A stretch of DNA of 47,821 nucleotides from Acidobacteriaceae bacterium. Lineage in GTDB: Bacteria > Acidobacteriota > Terriglobia > Terriglobales > Acidobacteriaceae. The stretch lies in the NCBI GenBank assembly GCA_003140075.1, contig PLIO01000211.1, positions 69,561 to 117,381 on the forward strand, written 5' to 3'. The notes beneath the pieces are model-generated. The model was not told the origin of the DNA, made no database searches, and worked only from the letters and a program-made list of their open reading frames with translations. Below, in pieces: positions 9,570 through 17,040 of this stretch (positions within the stretch are counted from its first letter, which is position 1; every line of letters begins with the position of its first letter). Made by a program: the position numbers and the translations under genes.

Positions 9570-10622
9570 ATGAATCGCAGAATCTGGGTGTTGTGTGTGT
9601 TGGGTGGAAGTCTGGCGTGGGGACAGGCCAATCCCGGCGCCGCCGCGGCCTCCAAGCCAAACCCGGATGACGATCAGAAATCCGCGCCTTCAGCAACAAA
9701 AGTCGCAATGGATGCTCCAGTGCTTACCATCAAAGGTTTTTGCCCGGGAGCGGAGCCTGCATCGGCGGGGGCCGTGGCCTCGTGCGAGACCGTGATCACG
9801 CGGGCGCAGTTTGAGGCCATGGCGGCCGCGATCCGTCCCGACCTGTCGGTCTCCGTGAAGCAGCAGTTGGCCAACTTGTATCCGCGCCTTTTGGTGATGT
9901 CGCAGGCGGCGGAGAAATTGGGTCTGGATAAGCAATCGCCCTATGACCAGATGATCGTCTTCTCGCGATTGCAGATTCTCACACAGGGACTGACGCGCAA
10001 GCTGCAAGCGGATTCGGCCAATGTCTCCGAGCAGGAGATTGCCGACTACTATCAGAAAAATCCAGAAGCTTTTGAGGAGTACACGCTGCAACGGCTTCTC
10101 GTGCCGCTCCGCAAACAGAGCGACGGCGCCAAAGCTGCTGACACGAAGCGGACTCAAGCGAGTGAGATCCAGCCCAAACCCACAGCGGAAGAGGAAGCTG
10201 CCCGGCAGGCAGCCTCGGAACGGGAACTCTCAGAGTTAGCGCAAAGCCTGCGGGCGCGAGCCGCGGCCGGGGAAGATTTCCTGAAGCTGCAGCGAGAGGC
10301 ATTTGAAGCGGCAGGAGTCAAGGTCGCGTCTGCGACGACCAGCATGGGGAAGGTGCGGCGCTCGGCGCTGCCCGCAGCGCAGTTGGAAATATTCGAGTTG
10401 AAAGTGGGCGCGGTGTCGCAGGTGGTCACCGACGCCGGTGGGCATTACGTCTACAAGCTCGAAGCCAAGGACCGGCTGACATTGGACGAAGCCAAGGGTG
10501 AGATTCGCCACACTGTGGAGAGCCAGCACCTGAAGGAGGCGATGGACAAAATTCAAGCCTCCTACACGACCGAGACCAATGACATCTATTTTGCCGCGCC
10601 ACCAGCAAAACGTGGGCAGTAG
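9570..10622 (+). CDS. Periplasmic parvulin-type peptidyl-prolyl isomerase (SurA/PpiC-like)
   Basis: This 350-residue protein has a signal peptide (MNRRIWVLCVLGGSLAWGQ). An N-terminal helical chaperone region follows (VITRAQFEAMAAAI...QQLANLYPRLLVMSQAAEKLGL, about 75-130), then VSEQEIADYYQKNPEAFEEYTLQRLLVPL, the usual lead into a rotamase domain (about 165-310). The domain ends with GAVSQVVTDAGGHYVYKLEAKDRLTLDEAKGEIRHTV. The family assists folding of exported and outer-membrane proteins by cis-trans isomerisation at prolines. A charged insertion (about 200-225) interrupts the rotamase domain. GGAGGG lies just before the start. Its placement before the EPS locus may be chance; a folding role for secreted neighbours is inference. 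Confidence 0.85.
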   Translation: MNRRIWVLCVLGGSLAWGQANPGAAAASKPNPDDDQKSAPSATKVAMDAPVLTIKGFCPGAEPASAGAVASCETVITRAQFEAMAAAIRPDLSVSVKQQLANLYPRLLVMSQAAEKLGLDKQSPYDQMIVFSRLQILTQGLTRKLQADSANVSEQEIADYYQKNPEAFEEYTLQRLLVPLRKQSDGAKAADTKRTQASEIQPKPTAEEEAARQAASERELSELAQSLRARAAAGEDFLKLQREAFEAAGVKVASATTSMGKVRRSALPAAQLEIFELKVGAVSQVVTDAGGHYVYKLEAKDRLTLDEAKGEIRHTVESQHLKEAMDKIQASYTTETNDIYFAAPPAKRGQ

Positions 10623-10738
10623 TGACTTCGATCGGAGCGGAAAATATCGGTCGAGGTCGTGCGCTTAGCGCAGTATTTTCAATCGGTTGAAAGGATTGCG
10701 CAGGTTGCGATCAGGGTATGGAGACTTTGGGCACCAAG

Positions 10739-10767
10739 GCTTTTTACCACTTGCAGTAATTTGCAAG
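10739..10767 (+). promoter_or_regulatory. Candidate operator, copy 1 (CTTGCA-N6-TGCAAG)
   Basis: A perfect inverted repeat CTTGCA-GTAATT-TGCAAG lies at 10750-10767, preceded by GCTTTTTACCA. Nearly the same string, GCTTTTTGACCA followed by CTTGCA-GGATTA-TGCAGG, occurs at 29903-29932 upstream of the EPS export block. A dyad of this size suits a dimeric helix-turn-helix protein. The Fis-type protein encoded at 11666 is a candidate binder, by inference only. Confidence 0.55.
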
Positions 10768-10958
10768 CTTCCGTAGGCTGTTCCTAACTTCGGTGCGGTT
10801 TGTCTCCGGGGAAACCTGGAATGTGCGCTCCGATTTCGTGGGTCGCTTTGTACTGTATCTCCCCCCAAATTAACAGGTAACGGCAGCGAGTCGCTTTCCT
10901 TCAGCCTTTCGAGGGCAGCGTAGGGAGCCGCATTTGGAGTGCATTACAAATTCTTCCC

Positions 10959-11006
10959 GGTCACGGAGTGTGACTGAGAGGGCGGAGCCGCGACCGACAA
11001 GCTCCG
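10959..11006 (+). promoter_or_regulatory. Conserved leader element with hairpin, copy 1
   Basis: Over 32 columns (10959-10990) this matches 30100-30131 at 28 positions and contains the fully identical 20-mer TGTGACTGAGAGGGCGGAGC (10969-10988). The 3' end of the 20-mer, CGGAGC (10983-10988), can pair with GCTCCG (11001-11006) across a 12-nt loop. In the second copy the partner sequence and loop differ but pairing is kept. Position inside the leader of a NusG-paralog gene suggests an ops-like or LoaP-type loading site; this is inference. Confidence 0.6.
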
Positions 11007-11026
11007 GTTCCGAGGGCTCGGGGCAT

Positions 11027-11542
11027 ATGACGGATCAGGGAACGTCGGCGATGCGCTGGTATGCGGTTCAAACCCGTTCCCGCCACGAGAAGATGGTAGT
11101 CCGGCAGCTGGAGGGCCAGGGATTCGCAACCTTTCTCCCGGTCACGACTCAGTTGCGACAATGGAGCGACCGCCGCAAGCTGGTGGAACTTCCTTTGTTC
11201 TCCGGCTACGTTTTTCTGCGAATGGTCTACCAGCCCGAACCACGGCTGCGCGTTCTTACTGCCGAAGGAATCGTCGGCTTCGTGGGGGTTCACGGCCAGG
11301 GAATGCCGATTCCCGATCGGCAGATCGAGCACATACAGACTCTGTTGGCGGCTAAGGTGCCGGTTGAAAGTTACCCCTTTCTCAAGATTGGGCAGCGCGT
11401 GAGGATTCGTAGCGGCTCGCTGAACGGGACCGAGGGCATTCTGGTGGGGCAGGAAAACGACCGCATGCTGGTCATCTCGGTAGAACTCATTCAGCGCTCC
11501 GTTTCCATGCGGTTGCAAGGCTACGAAGTGGAACCGATCTAG
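11027..11542 (+). CDS. NusG-family specialised transcription antiterminator (UpxY/RfaH/LoaP-like)
   Basis: This 171-residue protein has an NGN domain from about residue 10 (RWYAVQTRSRHEKMVVRQLEGQGFATFLPVT, then ELPLFSGYVFLRM and VGFVGVHGQGMPIP) and a KOW domain at 121-148 (IGQRVRIRSGSLNGTEGILV). Such paralogs bind elongating RNA polymerase at specific leader sites and suppress termination in long operons for capsule, EPS or antibiotics. Being first in a block of long NRPS and EPS genes fits that job. I chose ATG 11027; ATG 11051 (MRWYAVQT) is possible, and the upstream TTG at 10934 would put the conserved leader element inside the coding region. Likely targets are the two leaders described here. 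Confidence 0.9.
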   Translation: MTDQGTSAMRWYAVQTRSRHEKMVVRQLEGQGFATFLPVTTQLRQWSDRRKLVELPLFSGYVFLRMVYQPEPRLRVLTAEGIVGFVGVHGQGMPIPDRQIEHIQTLLAAKVPVESYPFLKIGQRVRIRSGSLNGTEGILVGQENDRMLVISVELIQRSVSMRLQGYEVEPI

Positions 11543-11665
11543 TGCGGGTTTTGAGATGTGGCAAGACACTCTCCCAGAGAGTGGGTTGCAAGATTAGATT
11601 TCTCTCCCGGTTGCAAAAATTCCTTAACGAGATCTTCTGGCAGAACAGAGGGCGCGAGGTCAGCT

Positions 11666-11983
11666 ATGAATGAAGCACAGTTGAAGGAGACGATCGAAAT
11701 GGAAGATCAAACACAGCCAGCTAAGCAAGCGGCTTCTGATGGGTCGGCTACTCTGGCGCAGCCGAATGGGACGCCGGCTCCATGGGCCGCTCTGCGACAC
11801 CTGCGAGCCGAAACGGAGATCCACGCCATCAGTAGGGCTCTCGAAGAATCACGCTGGAACCGCAAGCATGCGGCGAAGTTGCTGAGCATCAGCTATCGTG
11901 GATTGCTCTACAAAATTCGCCAGTACAATATCACCCCGGCCTCGCGGAATAATCTGGCGTCGGCGCCACGGCCGGAGGTTTAA
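11666..11983 (+). CDS. Small Fis-type helix-turn-helix DNA-binding protein
   Basis: This 105-residue protein has an unstructured N-terminal half rich in Gln, Ala, Pro and Thr and a C-terminal Fis/HTH_8 domain (residues 52-88: EIHAISRALEESRWNRKHAAKLL, SISYRGLLYKIRQYNI). The same fold ends sigma-54 activators, but here no AAA+ or receiver domain is attached, so it is an orphan DNA-binding module. I chose ATG 11666 with GAGGT just upstream; the longer frame from 11558 lacks a ribosome site. The gap before it contains two GGTTGCAA copies (start positions 25 bp apart, near 11584 and 11609) and an inverted repeat CACTCTC-CCA-GAGAGTG (11567-11583). It probably regulates this locus. Confidence 0.8.
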   Translation: MNEAQLKETIEMEDQTQPAKQAASDGSATLAQPNGTPAPWAALRHLRAETEIHAISRALEESRWNRKHAAKLLSISYRGLLYKIRQYNITPASRNNLASAPRPEV

Positions 11984-12137
11984 TAGGGTTCGGCCGGCGA
12001 AGTTATACCGGCTGGCTCTGGACGGGCAGCATCGCTGCCTTGCCGGAGTCTGATCTAGCACAATTGTAGGGCTAGGGGTGTGGTTGGAAAGATGTTAGGC
12101 TGGGCGTTGAGCCAAGGGACCACGGGAGAACTAATTC

Positions 12138-12911
12138 ATGAGCCGTAATTTTGAACTGCTGCAGAGAATTGGGCGCGAGCAAGCTCTCTACACGACTCCG
12201 CCAATGGCGGAGGTTGAGTCGGAGCAACTTCCGGAGAGACCAGTTGTATTCTCCGAGCCGGTTGCGCCGCCGCTGCCCATGGCTAGCGGCGAGCTTGAGG
12301 AATTCACCAAGCTGGTGCAACGTTTGTTCATCATGCCGGGGAATGAATCCCCGCGGACCGTAGTGTTTGCGTCTCCGGAGCGGGGCAATGGCAGCAGTTG
12401 GGTGTGCGCCCGCGTGGCCGAGGTGCTGGCCAGCCAGGTTTCCGGTTCGGTTTGCCTGGTGGATGCCAATCTCCGCCGTCCCGGTCTGCATTCGCAGTTC
12501 GCGATAGAAAATCCTTATGGCCTGTCCGATGCGCTGCTGAGACCCGATCCGGTGCGGAGTTTCGCGCAAAATCTGGGGCGTCCGAACCTGTGGCTGGTAA
12601 GCTGCGGCTCCAACGCGGAGGGCGCGCAGAATCTGCTTTCCACCGACCGCATGCGCTTGCGCATGTCGGAGTTGCGGGCCGAGTTTGACTACGTCCTGCT
12701 GGACGTTGCGGCGTTGGGTGACGCCAACGATGCTGTGCTCCTGGGCTGTGGAGCGGATGGCGTGGTGCTGGTACTCAAGGCGAACAGTTCGCGGCGCGAG
12801 AGCGCCCGCAAGGCCATGCAGGATCTTCAGAATGCCAAGGCGCGGGTGCTCGGAGCCGTGCTTAACCAGCGGACGTTCCCTATTCCAGAATCGATTTACA
12901 ACAAACTCTAG
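12138..12911 (+). CDS. CpsD/CapB-like ATPase with degenerate Walker A (possible pseudokinase)
   Basis: This 257-residue protein has the fold of bacterial tyrosine kinases/MinD-type ATPases that partner with Wzz in polysaccharide export. Residues 74-90 (TVVFASPERGNGSSWVC) align with the Walker A region, but the essential lysine of GxGK[ST] is replaced by Ser86 (GNGSS). The A' motif (VCLVDANLRRP, 105-115) and Walker B (YVLLDVA, 185-191) keep their aspartates. The C-terminus (ESIYNKL) has one tyrosine, not the usual Tyr cluster. It therefore looks like a non-catalytic or ATP-binding-deficient regulatory partner. The Wzz-like protein at 31027 lacks its own kinase domain, so the two may work together. 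GGGAGAA precedes the start. Confidence 0.8.
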   Translation: MSRNFELLQRIGREQALYTTPPMAEVESEQLPERPVVFSEPVAPPLPMASGELEEFTKLVQRLFIMPGNESPRTVVFASPERGNGSSWVCARVAEVLASQVSGSVCLVDANLRRPGLHSQFAIENPYGLSDALLRPDPVRSFAQNLGRPNLWLVSCGSNAEGAQNLLSTDRMRLRMSELRAEFDYVLLDVAALGDANDAVLLGCGADGVVLVLKANSSRRESARKAMQDLQNAKARVLGAVLNQRTFPIPESIYNKL

Positions 12912-12965
12912 GTCGGCTATCTTGTCCGGCATGCATTAATGGTCGGGGAGTAGAGGAAAGCCAGC

Positions 12966-13721
12966 ATGTTCGAAAATCTACGCGCGGACTTCGAAGCGGC
13001 TGCAGGACACCGCACGCTGGAAAAAGGCCTGCTGCGCGTCCTGATGCGGCTTGAAACCCCGGCGATTGTCTGCTACCGCTTTTCGCACTGGGTTCTGAAG
13101 CTGAAGGTTCCAATCGTAAGGCCGTTGCTCATGATCCCAGCGCTGATCTGGCAGCGCTTCAATCAGATGTTTTTCGGGATATTCATCTCCCCCGATGCCG
13201 AAATCGGTCCGGGGATGGTCATTCATACTCCCTACGGCGTCTTCATCCCGCCGGTGAAAATCGGCGCCAATTGTACGTTTACCACTGGAACGCTGATCGC
13301 CTCCGGTTGCAAGAGTGTTGGTGACAATGTGTATTTCGGGGCTGGCTGCAAGATCATCGGTGACGTGAAGATCGGCAACAATGTGGTCGTCGTTGCCAAC
13401 AGCGTTGTGCTGACCGATGTGCCCGATAACATCACGATCATGGGAGTGCCGGCACGCATCAAGCTGCCGGGAGGCCGGCCCAAGAAATTTCCCTGGCGCG
13501 CGATGGACGCCGAAAAGAAAAAAGAAGCGAAACCGGCCGGCGTCAACGGGCAGGGCAACGTGGCGGGCCAGTCACAAGGCCAGTCCCAAGGAACGAACGG
13601 AGCAAGACCGGCTGCGTCGGGAAACGGGAGTGGAAGCGCGCCGCCGCCGATCGTTGAAAAGGCGATCGTCGAAAAGGCGAGCAGCGACAAGACAATCGGC
13701 GACGAGACGGCAAGCCGCTGA
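12966..13721 (+). CDS. Hexapeptide-repeat acetyltransferase (CysE-like) with long polar tail
   Basis: This 251-residue protein has an N-terminal helical region (FENLRADFEAAAGHRT...ETPAIVCYRFSHWVLKL) resembling serine O-acetyltransferases and EPS acyltransferases. A left-handed beta-helix follows (about 75-165) with hexad repeats: ISPDAEIGPGMVIHTPYGVFI, IGANCTFTTGTLIASGCKSVGDNVYFGAGCKIIGDVKIGNNVVVVANSVVLTDVPDNITIMGVPARI. Such enzymes transfer acetyl from acetyl-CoA to an hydroxyl. The last 80 residues are a low-complexity Gly/Gln/Ala/Lys tail with an echoing IVEKA repeat, unusual for the family. In this locus it could acetylate a sugar, or serine for amino-acid supply. GAGGA precedes the ATG. 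Confidence 0.82.
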   Translation: MFENLRADFEAAAGHRTLEKGLLRVLMRLETPAIVCYRFSHWVLKLKVPIVRPLLMIPALIWQRFNQMFFGIFISPDAEIGPGMVIHTPYGVFIPPVKIGANCTFTTGTLIASGCKSVGDNVYFGAGCKIIGDVKIGNNVVVVANSVVLTDVPDNITIMGVPARIKLPGGRPKKFPWRAMDAEKKKEAKPAGVNGQGNVAGQSQGQSQGTNGARPAASGNGSGSAPPPIVEKAIVEKASSDKTIGDETASR

Positions 13722-13754
13722 CAGACTTCCGCAATAAATGGAGAGAGAAAGACC

Positions 13755-14900
13755 TTGGATTTTTCGTGGAGTGAAGAACAGGCAGCGTTTCGCAAGGAAG
13801 TTATCCGGTTTGCCAAGCAGGAATTGAACGACGATCTCGCTCGCCGCGATCGGGAAGAGGAGTTTCCCCGGGAGTTCTTCACCAAGTGCGCCGAATTCGG
13901 CATACAAGGTCTGCCGGTTCCCCAGGAGTATGGCGGCGGCGGCGCTGACACGCTTACTACAGCTTGCGCCCTGGAAGCTCTGGGCTACGGCTGCAAAGAC
14001 AATGGCTTTTTGTTCTCGCTGAACGCTCACATGTGGACGAGCGAGCTGCCGCTGATGGCCTTCGGCACGGAAGAGCAGAAGCGCCGCTATCTGCCCAAGC
14101 TGACGAGCGGCGAGTGGATCGGGCTGCACTGCATGACCGAGCCCATGTCGGGATCCGATGCTTACAGCCTGCGTACCCGGGCTGTGCGCAAAGGAGACCG
14201 CTATGTGCTCAACGGCTCAAAGACTTTTATCACCAACACGACGCACGGCGATTTGTTCATCGTGTTCGCGAACGTGGATCCGTCGAAGGGCGCGAACGGT
14301 GTAACCGGATTCCTGGTGGAGAAGGGAACGCCCGGGTTGGTGCTGGGAAAGAAGCTGCACAAGATGGGCTTGCGGACTTCGCCCATGTCGGAGGTTTCGC
14401 TGGAAGACTGCGAAGTTCCGGCGGAGAACATTTTGGGCAAAGAAGGCAGCGGGCAGGCGATCTTCACGCACTCTATGGAGTGGGAGCGCACCTGCATCCT
14501 GGCCAGCCATTTGGGTATGATGCAGCGGCTCATCGAAACCTGCGTCAAGTATGCGCGCGAGCGCCAGCAGTTTGGCCAGCCCATCGGGAAGTATTCGGCG
14601 ATCGCGAACATGATCGCCGACATGGAAGTTCGCCTCGAGACGGGGCGTTTGCTGCTTTACAAGGCGGCCTGGCTGAAGAGCCAGGGCCGGCATGCGTTGC
14701 GCGAGGCTGCGATGGCGAAGCTTTATGTGAGCGAGGCGACGGTGCAGACTTGCCTGGATGCGATTCAGATTCACGGCGGCTACGGCTATATGGCTGAGTA
14801 TGAGATGGAGCGCGATTTGCGCGATGCCGTCTCCGGAAAAATTTACTCGGGAACATCCGAGATTCAGCGCGTGATTATCGCTGGTTTTCAAGGACTTTGA
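13755..14900 (+). CDS. Acyl-CoA dehydrogenase-fold flavoenzyme, probable L-prolyl-carrier-protein dehydrogenase (PltE/RedW-like)
   Basis: This 381-residue protein matches the full length of acyl-CoA dehydrogenases: FAD-contact motif CMTEPMSGSDAYSL (126-139), RQQFGQPIGKY and the C-terminal KIYSGTSEIQRVIIA. The catalytic glutamate fits the isovaleryl-CoA/prolyl dehydrogenase position in SMEWERTCILASHLGMM (Glu244). The WER...LGMM segment closely resembles what I remember of PltE. Directly downstream are a stand-alone adenylation enzyme with a proline-type pocket and a stand-alone carrier protein, the three-gene set that in pyoluteorin and prodiginine pathways converts L-proline to pyrrole-2-carboxyl-S-carrier by four-electron oxidation. 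It uses a TTG start after GAGAGAGAAAG. A fatty-acid beta-oxidation role is less likely in this context. Confidence 0.8.
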   Translation: MDFSWSEEQAAFRKEVIRFAKQELNDDLARRDREEEFPREFFTKCAEFGIQGLPVPQEYGGGGADTLTTACALEALGYGCKDNGFLFSLNAHMWTSELPLMAFGTEEQKRRYLPKLTSGEWIGLHCMTEPMSGSDAYSLRTRAVRKGDRYVLNGSKTFITNTTHGDLFIVFANVDPSKGANGVTGFLVEKGTPGLVLGKKLHKMGLRTSPMSEVSLEDCEVPAENILGKEGSGQAIFTHSMEWERTCILASHLGMMQRLIETCVKYARERQQFGQPIGKYSAIANMIADMEVRLETGRLLLYKAAWLKSQGRHALREAAMAKLYVSEATVQTCLDAIQIHGGYGYMAEYEMERDLRDAVSGKIYSGTSEIQRVIIAGFQGL

Positions 14901-14938
14901 TTCGAATCCCCGACTACGCAAAGAGGCCGAAAAGTTAG

Positions 14939-16537
14939 ATGGCTTACATCCTGCAGCAACTTTTGCAAAAGAGCGCGGCCCGCTATCCGGAGAAGCTGGC
15001 GGTGTGGGCGCGCGGGCGCAGCTTGACGTACGGGGAGCTCGAACAGCGCTCGAATCAATTGGCGCACCTGTTGCGCGACCGCGGCGTGCGCAAGGGCGAC
15101 CGGGTGGGAATCTATTTTCCCAAGTGCGTGGAGTCCGTGATCGCCATGCTGGGCATCGTGAAGGCGGGCGGGGTCTACGTTCCGCTCGATCCGCAGGCGC
15201 CGGTCGATCGAGTTGGCTACATCATCGGGAATTGCGGCATCCGGGTTTTGATTACGCGTGAGGACAAGCGCCGCGGTCTCGACGCCGCCACGCTGGAATC
15301 GCTGGCCTTCACCGTGGTCATCGACGAAGCGCCGAAATCTTCCAACGGCGGGGGATTGGTACCGTGGACGATGCTGGGCGAGTATCCCGCCACGCACGCG
15401 CCACAGGTCGTGCTCACCGAAACCGATCTCGCCTACATCCTCTATACTTCGGGATCGACCGGACGTCCTAAGGGCGTAATGCTCACGCATCAGAACGCGC
15501 TCACGTTTATCGAGTGGTGCGCGGATATTTTCAAGATCACCAGCGACGACCGCCTTTCCAACCACGCGCCTCTGCACTTCGATCTCTCCGTGTTCGATGT
15601 TTACAACACGCTCGAAGCCGGTGCTTCGCTGTATATGGTCACCGAGGATCTCGCCTTGTTCCCGGCCAAGCTCGCCAGTTTTATCGAGACCCAGGGAATT
15701 ACGATCTGGTATTCGGTGCCGTCTGCGCTGACTCTGTTGCTCCTGCACGCGAACCTCAGCGCGGAGAAGTTGAATTGCTTACGCATCATCCTGTTTGCCG
15801 GCGAAGTTTTCCCCATGAAGTATCTGCAGCAGCTTGCCCAACTGCTGCCCCATGTCGACCTCTATAATCTTTACGGCCCCACGGAAACCAACGTCTGCAC
15901 TTATTACAAAGTGGAACGCGAACGCCTTGCCAGCATGGACAAACTACCCATCGGCATTGCGTGCGAGAATACGGAAGTCTTCGCGGTGAACGACCAGAAT
16001 CAGATCGTCACGGAAGCAGGCGGCACCGGCGAACTCTATGTGCGGGGGCCGGCGGTTACTTACGGCTACTGGGCCGATACGGAAAAGACGAAGAAGATGG
16101 TCCTGCCCAACACTTTCCAGCCGAACTTTGAGGAGAAGATGTACCGGACCGGCGATCTGGTTCAGCTGGCGGAAGACGGAAATTACTATTTTCTGGGGCG
16201 GCGCGACAGCATGATCAAGAGCCGCGGTTATCGCATCGAGTTGGGTGAGATCGAAAGCGCGCTGCTCAGCCATGCTGCCGTGAAGGAGGCGGTGGCGATC
16301 GCCATTCCTGACGAGATCGTGGGCAGCCGCATCCAGGCGGTGGTCGCGTTCCACGACGGAACCACGCTTACCGCCGCCGAGTTGCAGCAGTATTGCGGGG
16401 CGCGAATCCCGCGGTACATGATTCCGGAAGCCATTGAATTTCGCGCGCAGTTGCCCAAGACCTCCACTGGCAAGGTGGACCGTGTGCAACTGGCGCAAGA
16501 TAGCTTGCGTTCGACTGTAACTCCGCAAGCGATTTGA
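14939..16537 (+). CDS. Stand-alone adenylation enzyme, predicted L-prolyl-AMP ligase (PltF/RedM-like)
   Basis: This 532-residue AMP-forming enzyme has all A-domain cores: YILYTSGSTGRPKGV (A3), HAPLHFDLSVFDVYN (A4), NLYGPTETNVC (A5), YRTGDL (A7), RGYRIELGEIE (A8) and LPKTSTGKVDR (A10, catalytic Lys). Aligning by eye to GrsA, the substrate pocket reads D-L-F-Y-L-A-L-V-C-K. This is the same as, or one residue from, the proline codes I remember for PltF/RedM-type ligases. It would load proline on the carrier protein encoded 61 bp downstream. DltA-type D-alanine ligases share the fold, but the pocket and the neighbouring oxidase favour proline. GAGG lies 12 bases before the ATG. Confidence 0.82.
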   Translation: MAYILQQLLQKSAARYPEKLAVWARGRSLTYGELEQRSNQLAHLLRDRGVRKGDRVGIYFPKCVESVIAMLGIVKAGGVYVPLDPQAPVDRVGYIIGNCGIRVLITREDKRRGLDAATLESLAFTVVIDEAPKSSNGGGLVPWTMLGEYPATHAPQVVLTETDLAYILYTSGSTGRPKGVMLTHQNALTFIEWCADIFKITSDDRLSNHAPLHFDLSVFDVYNTLEAGASLYMVTEDLALFPAKLASFIETQGITIWYSVPSALTLLLLHANLSAEKLNCLRIILFAGEVFPMKYLQQLAQLLPHVDLYNLYGPTETNVCTYYKVERERLASMDKLPIGIACENTEVFAVNDQNQIVTEAGGTGELYVRGPAVTYGYWADTEKTKKMVLPNTFQPNFEEKMYRTGDLVQLAEDGNYYFLGRRDSMIKSRGYRIELGEIESALLSHAAVKEAVAIAIPDEIVGSRIQAVVAFHDGTTLTAAELQQYCGARIPRYMIPEAIEFRAQLPKTSTGKVDRVQLAQDSLRSTVTPQAI

Positions 16538-16598
16538 GAGATGCACGCAAATTTGCAGTTGTGAAAATTCAGAGAGTTTTTAGGAGGAAAGTTTTCCA

Positions 16599-16880
16599 AT
16601 GTCCGCCACAAACCAAACACCCGCAACCCAAGCCTCACTCAAGGACCAGATCCGCGAGTTTATCCAGGTGCAGTTGGCCGAACCCAAGGGCATCGCATCG
16701 TTTACCGACGATGAGTCTCTCATGGAGACGGGAGTAATCGATTCGCTCGGAATTTTCCGTCTCGTTTCTTTTCTCGAGGAAGACTTGAGAGTGCGGGTGA
16801 GTGACGAAGAGATCAACGCCGAAACCCTGAAGAGCGTGAATGCAATCGAAGAACTGGTAATTCGCAAACGTAGCAAGTAA
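16599..16880 (+). CDS. Stand-alone peptidyl carrier protein (PltL/RedO-like)
   Basis: This 93-residue acyl/peptidyl carrier protein has a phosphopantetheine attachment site GVIDSLGIF, with Ser49 as the modified residue. Helix I (LKDQIREFIQVQLA) and helix III/IV (DEEINAETLKSVNAIEELV) fit the four-helix carrier fold. It is preceded by a strong AGGAGG ribosome site (16582-16587), so it may be made in excess over its enzymes. It would carry proline loaded by the upstream ligase while the flavoenzyme oxidises it to the pyrrole, and then donate the pyrrolyl group downstream. No phosphopantetheinyl transferase gene is visible in the window. Confidence 0.88.
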   Translation: MSATNQTPATQASLKDQIREFIQVQLAEPKGIASFTDDESLMETGVIDSLGIFRLVSFLEEDLRVRVSDEEINAETLKSVNAIEELVIRKRSK

Positions 16881-17040
16881 GGCTGGCGGACTGCCGTCTG
16901 CCAAGGCTGGTGCTTCGCGGCCTGGCAAGTCGGAAGGTCCGTTAGCCGGGCCAAGCGGGAAAAAACTTGGTAGCGTCTTTTCTTCCCCCAATTGACGCGT
17001 GACCAGGCCTTGCCGAGGTGGCTGGGCCGAGAGGATTCAC

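Larger units (their letters stand above)
10623..11026 (+). promoter_or_regulatory. Long leader of the antiterminator/NRPS block (leader 1)
   Basis: These 404 bases precede the NusG-like gene and contain no credible gene. They hold an inverted-repeat operator (10750-10767), a TCTC6AA tract (C-run 10861-10866), and a conserved block (10959-10990) leading into a hairpin. The same three elements in the same order precede the EPS export block at 30246. The distance from the C-run to the TGTGACTGAG core is 108 bases in both. I infer that transcription starts near the C-run and makes a structured 5' leader. The Shine-Dalgarno GAGGG (11012-11016) lies inside a small CCGA/TCGG hairpin. Confidence 0.65.

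Noticed and set aside
10725-10770. Sigma-54 promoter around the CTTGCA dyad
   Set aside because: TTGCA resembles a -12 box, but no GG lies at the required distance upstream in either leader.
10934-11026. Longer N-terminus for the NusG-like protein from TTG 10934
   Set aside because: The extra 31 residues show no NGN homology, no ribosome site precedes the TTG, and the stretch coincides with the leader element that recurs in noncoding DNA at 30100.
13755-14900. Fatty-acid beta-oxidation acyl-CoA dehydrogenase
   Set aside because: No thiolase, hydratase or ETF genes are nearby; the ligase pocket and carrier protein point to prolyl oxidation.
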